Source: an uncultured Collinsella sp.
GTDB lineage: Bacteria; Actinomycetota; Coriobacteriia; Coriobacteriales; Coriobacteriaceae
Assembly: GCA_937925715.1 (NCBI GenBank)
Contig: CALAMG010000039.1
Coordinates: forward strand, 43,371-107,370
Length of the DNA stretch: 64,000 nt
Direction of reading: 5' to 3'
In this document: piece by piece, positions 43,247-51,603 of the stretch
Position numbering within the stretch: the stretch's first letter is position 1
Layout: every line of letters begins with the position of its first letter
Notes under the pieces: model-generated
What the model saw: only the letters and a program-made list of their open reading frames with translations
The model's database searches: none
Told to the model about the DNA's origin: nothing
Position numbers and translations under genes: made by a program

Positions 43247-44266
43247 TTACAGGCCAAAGGACAGTACGTAGGCGAGAATAATCTGGATCGGGGTGGTAAT
43301 CAACTTACCAAACAGGAATGCAGGGTAACCGATTTCGATCGTCTCGGGCTTTGCCTCCATGAGAGTCATGCCAACGGGAGCAAAGTCGGAACCAACCTGG
43401 CAGTTGACGGCAAAGAAGCCGGGAAGGGCAAAGTTGGCGGGAATCGTGCCGTTGGCGATTTGGTTGCCAACAAGAACAGAAAGCACAGAAGCGATGATTG
43501 CGCCCGGGCAGATCAACGGCGAAAGGAACGGGATTGAGCAGAACATGCCAATTGCCAGCATACCGGGCAGCGAGCCCGCAAGCGGAGTGAGAACGCCGGC
43601 GAGAACATTCGCGAAACCCGTGTAGTTAATAATGCCGATCAACACCGAGACAAACGCCATAAAGGGGATGATATTGCGGATAACGTCATTCACGGTATCA
43701 CGTGCAGCCTGATAGATGATGCTGATGACGCGACCAACGCCGGTGCCGATCTTAGAGACAACGTCCATAACCCCGTTAGACTGTTTGGACGCAAGCTCGG
43801 CACGTCCCTCGGCAATCTTTGCGTGAACGTTTTCCTTCGTCGTCTCCTCGTATGCCTTTTCGGTCTTTACCGGCTCAGCGGGAACATCCGCGGCATCGAC
43901 AAGAGCGATGCAATCGGGATTGACATCGGACGCAAAGAGATCCTCGGTGATGAACTGTGCCAGAGGGCCAGACGGGGAACCAGGTTTGATGTTCAGCGTC
44001 TTAAGGCCCATCTTGGGATAAGTGCCGCAGCGGGCCACGCCAGCGCAGTCGATAACAACAGCGCATGCCTGATCGGTCTCGATCGGGTCCTTAAACTGGT
44101 CGTGCGCCTCGGCGCCGGTAAGCTCCGCGATGCGAAGGGCAACCGGGCTGATTCCGCCCAGGGTCACGCTCAGAACATAGGGCTTTTCGGCCGTGGGGGT
44201 AATGATAAGGGGTCCGCCCCAACCGTTGCCGCCGTGGGACGCCTTTACGCTTTTGAATTCACTCAT
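43247..44266 (-). CDS. srlE: PTS glucitol/sorbitol-family EIIBC component
   Basis: 339 residues. The N-terminal EIIB part (about 1-125) has GGNGWGGPLIITP and the phosphorylated-Cys region VARCGTYPKMG. After a charged linker (about 130-160), a membrane part (about 165-339) includes VISIIYQAARDTVNDVIRNIIPFMAFVSVLIGI and SDFAPVGMTLMEA. Together with EIIC (44296) it forms the split translocator of this PTS family. AAGGAG is about nine bases upstream of the ATG. Confidence 0.93.
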   Translation of the reverse strand: MSEFKSVKASHGGNGWGGPLIITPTAEKPYVLSVTLGGISPVALRIAELTGAEAHDQFKDPIETDQACAVVIDCAGVARCGTYPKMGLKTLNIKPGSPSGPLAQFITEDLFASDVNPDCIALVDAADVPAEPVKTEKAYEETTKENVHAKIAEGRAELASKQSNGVMDVVSKIGTGVGRVISIIYQAARDTVNDVIRNIIPFMAFVSVLIGIINYTGFANVLAGVLTPLAGSLPGMLAIGMFCSIPFLSPLICPGAIIASVLSVLVGNQIANGTIPANFALPGFFAVNCQVGSDFAPVGMTLMEAKPETIEIGYPAFLFGKLITTPIQIILAYVLSFGL

Positions 44267-44295
44267 GATCTAGACTCTCCTTTTGCGCTGAACTA

Positions 44296-44841
44296 CTAGG
44301 CGGCAAGCTTAGCTTCGTTGCGCTTCTTCATGATGAGGTACAGCTTCTCGGTGACGATGCCCTTGATCAGGCAAACGATCAGGCCAACGACGAGGAAGCG
44401 GATAGCAAGCTCAGAGGAGTTCTTCCCCAGCGCCTCGTAGCCAGCCGAGATGCCAAGCCAAACAAAAAGCTCGGACGAGTTGGCGTGCGGGAAAAGACCG
44501 ACGATGGGATGCATCATGGACACGACTGCATCGTAGAATGCAGGTTTATAGTCCTCCTCGACAAATACACCAAAGGTGTACGCCATCGGGTTGCAGAGGA
44601 AGAAGGTACAAAGGAATGGAATGAGGGTATAGCGGAGAACTGCATATTTGGTGCACTTCTTCATGAACCCATAGACACGCTCCTCGCCAATCAGCTGGAT
44701 GATTGCCTTGATCGTAAGGATCAGGCAAATCAGCATGGGGATCATGCCCGTGATAAACGAGGCAAACTGCTCGCCCGCAGCATTAAAAAGGCCGGTAAAG
44801 CCCTCCGCAAGGAAGATAAGGAAATCGTTTACTGCTCCCAT
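44296..44841 (-). CDS. srlA: PTS glucitol/sorbitol-family EIIC component
   Basis: About 181 residues with four to five membrane helices; it shows FITGMIPMLICLILTIKAIIQLIG and the family stretch FLCNPMAYTFGVFVEEDYKPAF. The ATG at 44841 is seven bases after AAGGAG; an ATG two codons earlier overlaps that site. It is the first gene of the PTS unit, with a possible ATAGAC-type operator at 44933-44948 about 95 bases upstream. Substrate identity is not fixed by sequence; the island lacks the sorbitol-6-phosphate dehydrogenase expected for glucitol. Confidence 0.92.
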   Translation of the reverse strand: MGAVNDFLIFLAEGFTGLFNAAGEQFASFITGMIPMLICLILTIKAIIQLIGEERVYGFMKKCTKYAVLRYTLIPFLCTFFLCNPMAYTFGVFVEEDYKPAFYDAVVSMMHPIVGLFPHANSSELFVWLGISAGYEALGKNSSELAIRFLVVGLIVCLIKGIVTEKLYLIMKKRNEAKLAA

Positions 44842-44932
44842 TTTCATTCTCCTTAATTGATGTTCGTTACTGCTATCGTCCTACCTGAGCGCCCGCTCCT
44901 CCCCTTTCATTCGGCCATATACGCTCATGGTT

Positions 44933-44948
44933 GTCTACGGTCGTCTAT
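44933..44948 (-). promoter_or_regulatory. Putative GntR operator before srlA
   Basis: On the minus strand TATAGACGACCGTAGACA resembles the island consensus ATAGAC-G(T/A)CTAT with two extra bases in the centre. It is the weakest of the four sites. Confidence 0.4.
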
Positions 44949-45025
44949 ATATTACAAAGCGACCGCCTTCTGAGTTTTGCCCTTGCATTCCTTTCGGTGA
45001 ATGGTTGGTTTTGTAGGGCAAACGG

Positions 45026-46501
45026 CTATGCGCTCTTTAGCTCATAGATGTTTTCTAATGCCTTAAATATGCGCATATACCTGTCAAAACGCACATTGTA
45101 TATCTCGTGGACTTTGTCGCTTTTTTCAACGGAATCTAGCCTTTTGCAGACCCCAGCGGCAACATCGGCCAAATCTTGTCCGCAAGAAGCTGAAAGCGCT
45201 AGCAATGCCGCGCCCTGACCGGCACCGGACGATTCCATACGCACTAAATCGATTCCCAACACGTTTGAGAGCGTTTGCGCCCAAAAATCGTTCTTAGCCC
45301 CTCCGCCAACAAGCCTAATGCCGAACCACTCCTGCGAATGGTTCACGGATTCCTTGAGTTCCCTGAGGGCATATGCCGTGCCCTCCATAAGTGCCCTCTC
45401 AAGCTCCGAACGCGTCGTGTCAAGGTCAAGCCCCAAAAAGGCACCTCGAACCGACGGGCAACCGTGCAAGACCTTTTCCCCCGACAGATGCGGATAGAAC
45501 ATGAGGTCCCTCATGTCGTAGAAAGGATCCTCAACGGCCTTGTCCTCGAGATCGTAGGAGTCGCTGTCTAGAATCTGCCCGTACCACCACTCCTTAGCTC
45601 CGCCACACGACCTAATACTGAGCTGGACTTGCGTCTTAAGGGTATTACCCCATTTAAACAATACGGGCTTACCAACATCTGGAAGTTCAACCCCTTCTGC
45701 CGAATACATCAGCACACCGCTTGTGCCAAGCGAAATGGTGGGAATGCCTTCCAGGAGGCAGCCCGTACAAATCGCCGCCGCAGGATTATCGCCCGTTCCC
45801 CTTACAATCGATGCATCTGCAGGAATTCCTGTCTCGGCAGAAGCCCTTTCGCTGACGAACCCGATAACCTTGTCGGAAGGCTCGACAGCGGGTAGCAATG
45901 ACCTAGGAACCCCAAAATGCTCACAAACCTCGTCAATCCAAGTTTGCTTCTTATTATCGAAAAGCCCCGTTGTCGACGCTCCGCAATAGTCCATGCCGGG
46001 ATGTCCGCCAAACTTGAGAGCGATCCAATCCGAAACCGAAAGGAATACCTCGCTCTTGGAAAGAGCAGCTGGGTTGTTCTTAGCCATCCATGCAAGGTTC
46101 ATTGCCGGAACCCCAGTTGAGAGGAAGCTGGCAACCTGGGGAAGACCTACAGCTAACGCCCACTGCTTCTCATCAAAAACAGTGTCAATCGTGCGTTGAT
46201 CATTCCACATTATCGCCGGACATGTCGGAACCCCAGCAGCATCAACCAGCACCGTCGTATGCATTTGCCCGGTGGCCCCAACGCCCTTAATTAGAGACAG
46301 GTCGACCTTCTCCCCAAGCAAGGCGCACGCCGAACAAACGGCATCCCACCATATCCCGGGTTCAATCTCTCTCCAACCGGGATGAGGCTCAGAGCATTCG
46401 TAAGCCTCGCTTGCAGTTGCGACAACTTTTCCACTTTCATCAATGCACGTAAGCTTCACCGATGACGTGCCAACATCGACACCAAGGTAGAGCGCGCCCA
46501 T
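45026..46501 (-). CDS. FGGY-family carbohydrate kinase (xylulokinase-like)
   Basis: 491 residues. Two actin-like domains: N-terminal YLGVDVGTSSVKL and GVGATGQMHTTVL, PAIMWNDQRT; C-terminal ISLGTSGVLMY, VRGAFLGLDLDTTRSELERALMEGTAYALRE and RLVGGGAKNDFWAQ. It is closest in pattern to xylulokinases, which phosphorylate ketoses at C5. The start at 46501 follows GAGG by five bases. It is 30 bases downstream of the aldolase gene in one transcription unit. In this setting it could add the second phosphate to a PTS-imported ketose phosphate or act on a free ketose. Confidence 0.88.
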   Translation of the reverse strand: MGALYLGVDVGTSSVKLTCIDESGKVVATASEAYECSEPHPGWREIEPGIWWDAVCSACALLGEKVDLSLIKGVGATGQMHTTVLVDAAGVPTCPAIMWNDQRTIDTVFDEKQWALAVGLPQVASFLSTGVPAMNLAWMAKNNPAALSKSEVFLSVSDWIALKFGGHPGMDYCGASTTGLFDNKKQTWIDEVCEHFGVPRSLLPAVEPSDKVIGFVSERASAETGIPADASIVRGTGDNPAAAICTGCLLEGIPTISLGTSGVLMYSAEGVELPDVGKPVLFKWGNTLKTQVQLSIRSCGGAKEWWYGQILDSDSYDLEDKAVEDPFYDMRDLMFYPHLSGEKVLHGCPSVRGAFLGLDLDTTRSELERALMEGTAYALRELKESVNHSQEWFGIRLVGGGAKNDFWAQTLSNVLGIDLVRMESSGAGQGAALLALSASCGQDLADVAAGVCKRLDSVEKSDKVHEIYNVRFDRYMRIFKALENIYELKSA

Positions 46502-46531
46502 TTTCGCCTCATCCATATCTATAATTCCGCT

Positions 46532-47374
46532 TTACTCAGCGATGCCGTTGATGGCGCGGGTCGTTTTGTAGGCAACAGCCGCAACGGCTTCTCGAGCATC
46601 GATTAGCACCTTGGCAAGATTGTGCTCATTGTTGTTTGCCTCATACGCCTTGCCAACAGTTGTGATGTAGGCCTTGCGCAGGTCGCTTGCGATATTGATC
46701 TTGGACATCTTGTGCGGCTGCATCGCATGGATGGTCTCGTAGGGAATTCCCGAGCCGCCATGAAGAACGAGGGGACACGGAGATACCTCTGCAAGCTTCT
46801 CAAGCAGCGGCAAATCGATGCGCGGCTCATCTTCGAGGCCATGAACATTACCGATGGACACGGCCAGCAAATCACAGCCCGTGCGCTCTACGAACTCACA
46901 AACCTGATCCGGGTCGGTCTTAAGATCCGCCTCGGAAACATGATCGTCCTCCTTGCCCTTGATGGCGCCAAGCTCCGCCTCGACGGGCACGCCATAGCAA
47001 TGGCAATAGTCGACCGCCTGGCGCGAGAAGCGAATGTTCTCTTCAAAGGAAAGCGCGGCACCGTCGATCATGACAGAGGTGAAGCCAGCCTGGACCGCCC
47101 GGCGTACGTCCTCGAGCGTCTTGCCGTGATCGAGATGCAGACACGTGGGAACGATATAATCCTCCGCCGCGCGCTTTACGATGGATGCGATCATGCCGTA
47201 ATCGGACAGCTTGACGTTAGTAGGGGCGATCTGAAGAATACCCGGCATCCCGGCCCTCTGTAATCCATCCAGGATACCCAAGGTCATCTCCATGTTCGTC
47301 GTGTTATATGCGGGAAGGAGCCATCCGTTCTTGCGTGCAATCTGGATCAGCTCAGTCGAAGTTACAACTGCCAT
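46532..47374 (-). CDS. Class II ketose-bisphosphate aldolase (GatY/KbaY/Fba type)
   Basis: 280 residues. Zinc ligands and catalytic motifs of class II aldolases are present: PTCLHLDHGKTLEDVRRAVQAGFTSVMIDGA, the Glu in VEAELGAIKGKED, SIGNVHGLED and LHGGSGIP. The enzyme splits a ketose bisphosphate (fructose or tagatose type) or ketose-1-phosphate into dihydroxyacetone phosphate plus an aldehyde. GGAGG is five bases before the ATG. It is the first gene of the aldolase-kinase unit; two ATAGAC operators lie 57-90 bases upstream. Confidence 0.92.
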   Translation of the reverse strand: MAVVTSTELIQIARKNGWLLPAYNTTNMEMTLGILDGLQRAGMPGILQIAPTNVKLSDYGMIASIVKRAAEDYIVPTCLHLDHGKTLEDVRRAVQAGFTSVMIDGAALSFEENIRFSRQAVDYCHCYGVPVEAELGAIKGKEDDHVSEADLKTDPDQVCEFVERTGCDLLAVSIGNVHGLEDEPRIDLPLLEKLAEVSPCPLVLHGGSGIPYETIHAMQPHKMSKINIASDLRKAYITTVGKAYEANNNEHNLAKVLIDAREAVAAVAYKTTRAINGIAE

Positions 47375-47430
47375 GATTCCTCCAACCGGGTTACGGCAAT
47401 TCGAGTTGAGTTTTCGTTCCAGATACTTAT

Positions 47431-47464
47431 ATAGACGTCTATGTACCTGTTTATAGACGACTAT
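47431..47464 (-). promoter_or_regulatory. Tandem operators upstream of the aldolase-kinase unit
   Basis: ATAGACGTCTAT (47431-47442, a perfect 12-bp palindrome) and ATAGACGACTAT (47453-47464) are 22 bases apart centre to centre. Both continue into GTACC or ATACC. Confidence 0.7.
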
Positions 47465-47508
47465 ATACCTTTTTGATTTATGCGCAAAGCACTAAATACC
47501 GCAAATCG

Positions 47509-47546
47509 AAAAAAGGGGCTGTCGAGAAGCACTCGACAGCCCCTTT
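47509..47546 (-). terminator. Terminator after the HAD gene of the island
   Basis: AAAAGGGGCTGTCGAG and CTCGACAGCCCCTTT pair around a 5-base loop; the A-run at 47509 gives a T-run on the minus strand. Confidence 0.88.
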
Positions 47547-47558
47547 CATTTGACATGC

Positions 47559-48215
47559 TTACCCCAGCGCCCCATTTGCCAGCATATCGGTAACGTCATT
47601 TAGGCTCGAAACTATTGCCGTGGCCAATCTTTCCATCTCATCTGTTGGCTCAGAGAGATCGGGGACCATGACAGTGCAAAATCCTCCTGCAAATCCCGCA
47701 CGCACCCCGTTATAGGAATCCTCTAAAACGAGGGATTTCTGCGGCGAAGCTCCTAGCTCATCCGCCGCTTTCAAAAAGACGTCTGGATAAGGCTTGGCGT
47801 GTTCGACCTCAATACCAGAGACGATCGAATCGAAATAAGGGAGTATTCCTCCCCTTATCAAATTTGCCTCGATCATTTTTCTGCTCGATGATGAAGCAAC
47901 TGCCATCGGAATTCCCTCAGCCTGAAGATAGTCGAGAAGCCGATCTAATCCGGGTTTCTTCTCTGCGCCCTGAGCCAGCGCTTCATGCGCTATTTCGTAA
48001 AAACGGTCAACAAACGCTTGAGAATCGACCTCATCACCATACCACTCGCGAATAATGGACACCGCTTCAGATCCATTGGTGCCACGCATGGCGTCCGCAA
48101 GACCCTCTTTGCATTCAACCTCAAACTCAATTGCGGTTTTGGGCCAGCAGGAAGCCCAAATCGGCTCAGTATCGAACATGAGCCCGTCCATATCGAAGAT
48201 AACCGCCTCGAACAT
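47559..48215 (-). CDS. HAD hydrolase (beta-phosphoglucomutase-like) of the carbohydrate island
   Basis: 218 residues. Motif I is FDMDGLMFDTEPIW, motif II VASSSS, motif III/IV EHAKPYPDVFLKAADELG and SLVLEDSYNGVRAGFAGG. The alpha-helical cap lies at about 15-90. In this island it may remove phosphate from a sugar phosphate to relieve toxicity or isomerise a sugar phosphate. It has its own operator (48233-48244) 18 bases upstream of its start and its own terminator, so it is a separate unit of the same regulon. The ribosome binding site reads GGAGG. Confidence 0.9.
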   Translation of the reverse strand: MFEAVIFDMDGLMFDTEPIWASCWPKTAIEFEVECKEGLADAMRGTNGSEAVSIIREWYGDEVDSQAFVDRFYEIAHEALAQGAEKKPGLDRLLDYLQAEGIPMAVASSSSRKMIEANLIRGGILPYFDSIVSGIEVEHAKPYPDVFLKAADELGASPQKSLVLEDSYNGVRAGFAGGFCTVMVPDLSEPTDEMERLATAIVSSLNDVTDMLANGALG

Positions 48216-48232
48216 ACTGCCTCCTAGTTCAA

Positions 48233-48244
48233 ATAGACGTCTAT
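48233..48244 (-). promoter_or_regulatory. GntR operator upstream of the HAD gene
   Basis: ATAGACGTCTAT, identical to the site at 47431-47442, continuing into ATACG. It lies close enough to the ribosome binding site to overlap the transcription start. Confidence 0.65.
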
Positions 48245-48331
48245 ATACGTTTATTCTATCAAAGGAGACCTATCTTTCGCGACGGCATGAAAGGAGACGG
48301 GCCCAGTAAAAGCCGGCAGGCACCTCGCCCA

Positions 48332-48372
48332 CCAAAAACCACCACGATGGGGACTATTCCCATCGTGGTGGT
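48332..48372 (-). terminator. Terminator after the EF-G-like gene
   Basis: ACCACCACGATGGG (48338-48351) is complementary to 48359-48372; loop of seven bases; the minus strand runs into GGTTTTTGG. Confidence 0.75.
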
Positions 48373-48452
48373 TGCCCTACATCGATCTACTTGGCGTGGC
48401 ACTTCCAGAGCGGCCCTTGCATCGGCATATATGTTGCAGGCAACGCCACACG

Positions 48453-50528
48453 CTACTTGGCGCGGCCCTCCTCATAGCGCTCGACCAGCTTGGCCTGAAC
48501 GTCATAGGGAACCTGCTCGTAGCCAGCGGGCTTCATGGTAAAGTCGCCCGTGCCGCGCGTGATAGAGCGTAGGCGCGTCGAATAATCCGTCAGCTCTGCC
48601 AGCGGCGCCTGAGCAATGACCACGGTATCGCCGCGCTCATCGGTCTCCATACCCGTCACGCGACCGCGCGAGGCCGAGATGTCGCCCATCACAGCGCCGG
48701 CGTAGCTCTCGGGGATAGTCACCGTGATTTCCTCGATGGGCTCCAGCACCACCGGGTCGGCATCGGCGCATGCCTTGCGCAGGCCGATGCGAGCCGCCGC
48801 ACGGAACGCCATCTCGTTGGAGTCGACGCTGTGATACGAGCCGTCGTACACAGCCACGCGAATGCCCGTGAGCGGGTAGCCGGCAATGATGCCGTCCTTC
48901 ATGGTCTCCTGGACACCCTTGTCCACGGCAGGGATCAACGAACGTGGAATACGGCCGCCTACGACCTCGTCCACAAACTCATAGCCATCGCTCGTGCCGT
49001 CGGGCCCAATGAGCGGCTCAACGCGCAGCCAGCAGTCGCCGTACTGACCGGCACCGCCTGTCTGCTTCTTGTGGCGGCCCTGGGCACTTGCCGTGCGGCG
49101 AATGGTCTCACGATACGGAATACGGATCGGCACGCTCTTGGCAGCGACCTTGGTGCGGTCCTCCAGACGGTTGAGCAGCACCGAAACCTGCGCCTCACCA
49201 ACGGCGGAGATGATAGTCTGGCCCGTCTCCTCGTCACGATCGATGCTCATGGTCGGATCAGCCTTGCACGCCTTCTCGATAAACGTATAGAGCTTCTCTT
49301 CGTCGCCACGGTTCTCGGCCTCGATGGCAATGCGGTACTGCGAGTTGGGGAACTTAAACGCCGCCGCCTCGACCTTACCGGTAATGGAGAGTGTGTCACC
49401 CGTCTCTGCCGCCAACTTGGGCGCCACGATAATGTCGCCGGCATAGGCGTGACCGACCTCGGTCATGTCGCGGCCGCACATCACATACAGGTGAGCCAGA
49501 CGATCGCTCTTGCGGGTACGCGCGTTGATCAGCTCAAGGCCCGGCTCAAGCGTGCCCGTCAGCACCTTGATAAAGCTGATGCGACCCTGCTGCGGATCGG
49601 CCAGCGTCTTAAACACAAACGCCACCGGACGGTCATCGTCACTCGAGATCTTAAGCGAATCGCCGTCGATAAGCGGCATCTCGCCGTAGTCGGTCGGCGC
49701 CGGGAAGTACGTCGCGATGTCGTCCATCAGCGAGTTGACGCCCTGCTCCTTAATGCAATCGCCCGCAAAGACCGGCACAAAGATGCGCTCGGCGATCGCC
49801 TTCGACAGCAGGCCCTCAAGCTCCTCCTGCGTCAGCGTCTCCTCGCCCTCCAGGTACTTCATCATCAGTTCGTCGTCAGCCTCGGCCACCAGCTCGCACA
49901 GATGGTCATGGGCCTCCTCGGCCTGGGCACGATACTCCTCGGGAATCTCCGACTCAACGGCTTCGGTGCCGTTGCAATGGCGCGCCTTCATGCGCACCAG
50001 GTCGATGATGCCGTCAAAGTCCTCGCCCTCGCCCCAGGGAAGGGTCACGGCGCCCAGGCGCGTGCCAAAGCGCTCCTGCAGCAGGTCCATCGTGGTCGCA
50101 AAGCTGGCCTCGGAGCGCGACAGGCGGTTTACGAACACCGCACGCGCCAGGCGCAGGTCCTCGGCGGCATACCAGAGCTTAACCGTCGTAGGCTGCGGGC
50201 CGGCCTCGGCGTCGACCACAAACAGAGCCGTCTCGCAGACGCTCATCGCGGCAAAGGCGTCGCCGATAAAATCGGGGTAGCACGGGGCATCGAGCACATT
50301 GATGCGCGCGCCCTTCCAGTCGATCGGCGCGATGGTCGTCGAGATGGAGAATGAACGCTTGACCTCTTCAGGGTCATAGTCGAGCGTGGGCTTGGTGCCG
50401 TCGTGGCCGCCCAGGCGGGCGGTCTTGCCGGAAAGGTGGAGCATGGCCTCGGCGAGTGAAGTCTTGCCCACCCCGCCTTGGCCTACGAGCACCACGTTCC
50501 TTACATTGCCGGTCTTGGGAGCACCCAT
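48453..50528 (-). CDS. Elongation factor G-like GTPase (EF-G paralogue with altered G motifs)
   Basis: 691 residues, EF-G domain order throughout: GTP domain, domain II (VAFVFKTLADPQQGRISFIKVLTGTL), III, IV (SAQGRHKKQTGGAGQYGDCWLRV) and V (EPIEEITVTIPESYAGAVMGDISASRGRV). The P-loop GQGGVGKTS is intact, but the switch II motif reads DAPCYPDF where EF-G has DTPGHVDF, and the base-recognition motif reads NRLS instead of NKMD. Loss of the catalytic His and of the NKxD Asp suggests slow hydrolysis or altered nucleotide choice. AAGGAGG lies five bases before the ATG. A second, canonical fusA is expected elsewhere in the genome. Confidence 0.9.
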   Translation of the reverse strand: MGAPKTGNVRNVVLVGQGGVGKTSLAEAMLHLSGKTARLGGHDGTKPTLDYDPEEVKRSFSISTTIAPIDWKGARINVLDAPCYPDFIGDAFAAMSVCETALFVVDAEAGPQPTTVKLWYAAEDLRLARAVFVNRLSRSEASFATTMDLLQERFGTRLGAVTLPWGEGEDFDGIIDLVRMKARHCNGTEAVESEIPEEYRAQAEEAHDHLCELVAEADDELMMKYLEGEETLTQEELEGLLSKAIAERIFVPVFAGDCIKEQGVNSLMDDIATYFPAPTDYGEMPLIDGDSLKISSDDDRPVAFVFKTLADPQQGRISFIKVLTGTLEPGLELINARTRKSDRLAHLYVMCGRDMTEVGHAYAGDIIVAPKLAAETGDTLSITGKVEAAAFKFPNSQYRIAIEAENRGDEEKLYTFIEKACKADPTMSIDRDEETGQTIISAVGEAQVSVLLNRLEDRTKVAAKSVPIRIPYRETIRRTASAQGRHKKQTGGAGQYGDCWLRVEPLIGPDGTSDGYEFVDEVVGGRIPRSLIPAVDKGVQETMKDGIIAGYPLTGIRVAVYDGSYHSVDSNEMAFRAAARIGLRKACADADPVVLEPIEEITVTIPESYAGAVMGDISASRGRVTGMETDERGDTVVIAQAPLAELTDYSTRLRSITRGTGDFTMKPAGYEQVPYDVQAKLVERYEEGRAK

Positions 50529-50767
50529 GATGACCTCCTTGCAGGGCCGCGCGCAATGCGCGACGCCAACGGGGAGAGTTCGCGGTCGGTGCCATCCCGG
50601 GAGCAGCATGGTCGGCAACCGAGCCGACTCACCCTCCAAATGTCCTATGCCACCACCCTACCCTCACGGGCGGCTGTCCATGCATACCTTTCGGCGCACG
50701 TATGAATACAGGCGGCGAGAGGAAGAGACAAACTTGTGAGGCGATTATTGAACTCCGTCGATGCAAA

Positions 50768-50805
50768 CAAAAAGCCGCCACAGACCGTAAGACCTGCGGC
50801 GGCTT
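50768..50805 (-). terminator. Terminator after the amino-acid ABC ATPase gene
   Basis: AAGCCGCC and GGCGGCTT pair around a longer interior; the A-run at 50768 gives T residues on the minus strand. The other 240 bases of the 50529-50838 gap hold no recognised feature. Confidence 0.7.
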
Positions 50806-50838
50806 CGCCTCAATTAATAGTTGAGTAAATACCTGAGC

Positions 50839-51603
50839 CTACCCCTCGATACGACTCAAGAACTCACGGGTACGTTGCTCACGCGGATGATCGATAACCT
50901 GCTCGGCCGGGCCCTCCTCGACAATGCGGCCTCCGTCCATAAAGACCACGCGATCGGCAACATCGCGCGCAAACTGCATCGCATGGGTCACGATCACCAT
51001 CGTCATATTCTGCGCCGCCAGGTCTTTAATGACACGCAGCACCTCGGCCGTTAGCTCGGGATCGAGCGCCGAGGTCGGCTCGTCAAAGAATAAGATTTCC
51101 GGATCGAGCGCCAGGGCGCGGGCGATACTCACACGCTGTTGCTGACCGCCCGAAAGCTCACACGGCACCTTGTTCTCGCTGCCCGTCAGCCCCATTTGTG
51201 CAATCAGCTCGTGAGCGCGGGCTTCCGCCTGCTCGCGCGGACGCTTAAGCACGCGAATCGGCGCATCGGTGATGTTTTTCATCACCGTATAGTGCGGGAA
51301 CAGGTTGTAATTTTGGAACACCAGGCCGAATCGCGAGCGCGCCTGCTTGGGCACATCGCCCTTCGCATAGACCGCGCCCGAACCCGCATCCGTCGCAACG
51401 GCAAGGTCGCCAAACGAGAGCGAGCCTCCGTCGAGTGTCTCGAGCAGCGTGGCACACCGCAGCAGCGTGGACTTGCCGCCACCCGAAGGCCCGATAATCG
51501 CCACGACCTCGCCACGCTTCACCTCAAGCGAGATATCCTTGAGCACCTCATTGCCGCCAAACGCCTTACGCGCGTTCGATATATTCATTACCGAATTAAT
51601 CAT
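50839..51603 (-). CDS. Polar amino acid ABC transporter ATP-binding protein
   Basis: 254 residues or slightly fewer. Walker A is IGPSGGGKST, Q-loop VFQNYNLFPHYTV, signature LSGGQQQRV, Walker B ILFFDEPTSALD and the switch VTHAM. The HisP/GlnQ type is clear from the NYNLFPH and DEPTSALDPEL stretches. Its start overlaps the end of the permease gene by eight bases. It is the last gene of the SBP-permease-ATPase operon 53109 to 50839. It is the only importer-type ATPase in the window and might also serve the orphan pair at 32.9-34.5 kb. Confidence 0.94.
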   Translation of the reverse strand: MINSVMNISNARKAFGGNEVLKDISLEVKRGEVVAIIGPSGGGKSTLLRCATLLETLDGGSLSFGDLAVATDAGSGAVYAKGDVPKQARSRFGLVFQNYNLFPHYTVMKNITDAPIRVLKRPREQAEARAHELIAQMGLTGSENKVPCELSGGQQQRVSIARALALDPEILFFDEPTSALDPELTAEVLRVIKDLAAQNMTMVIVTHAMQFARDVADRVVFMDGGRIVEEGPAEQVIDHPREQRTREFLSRIEG

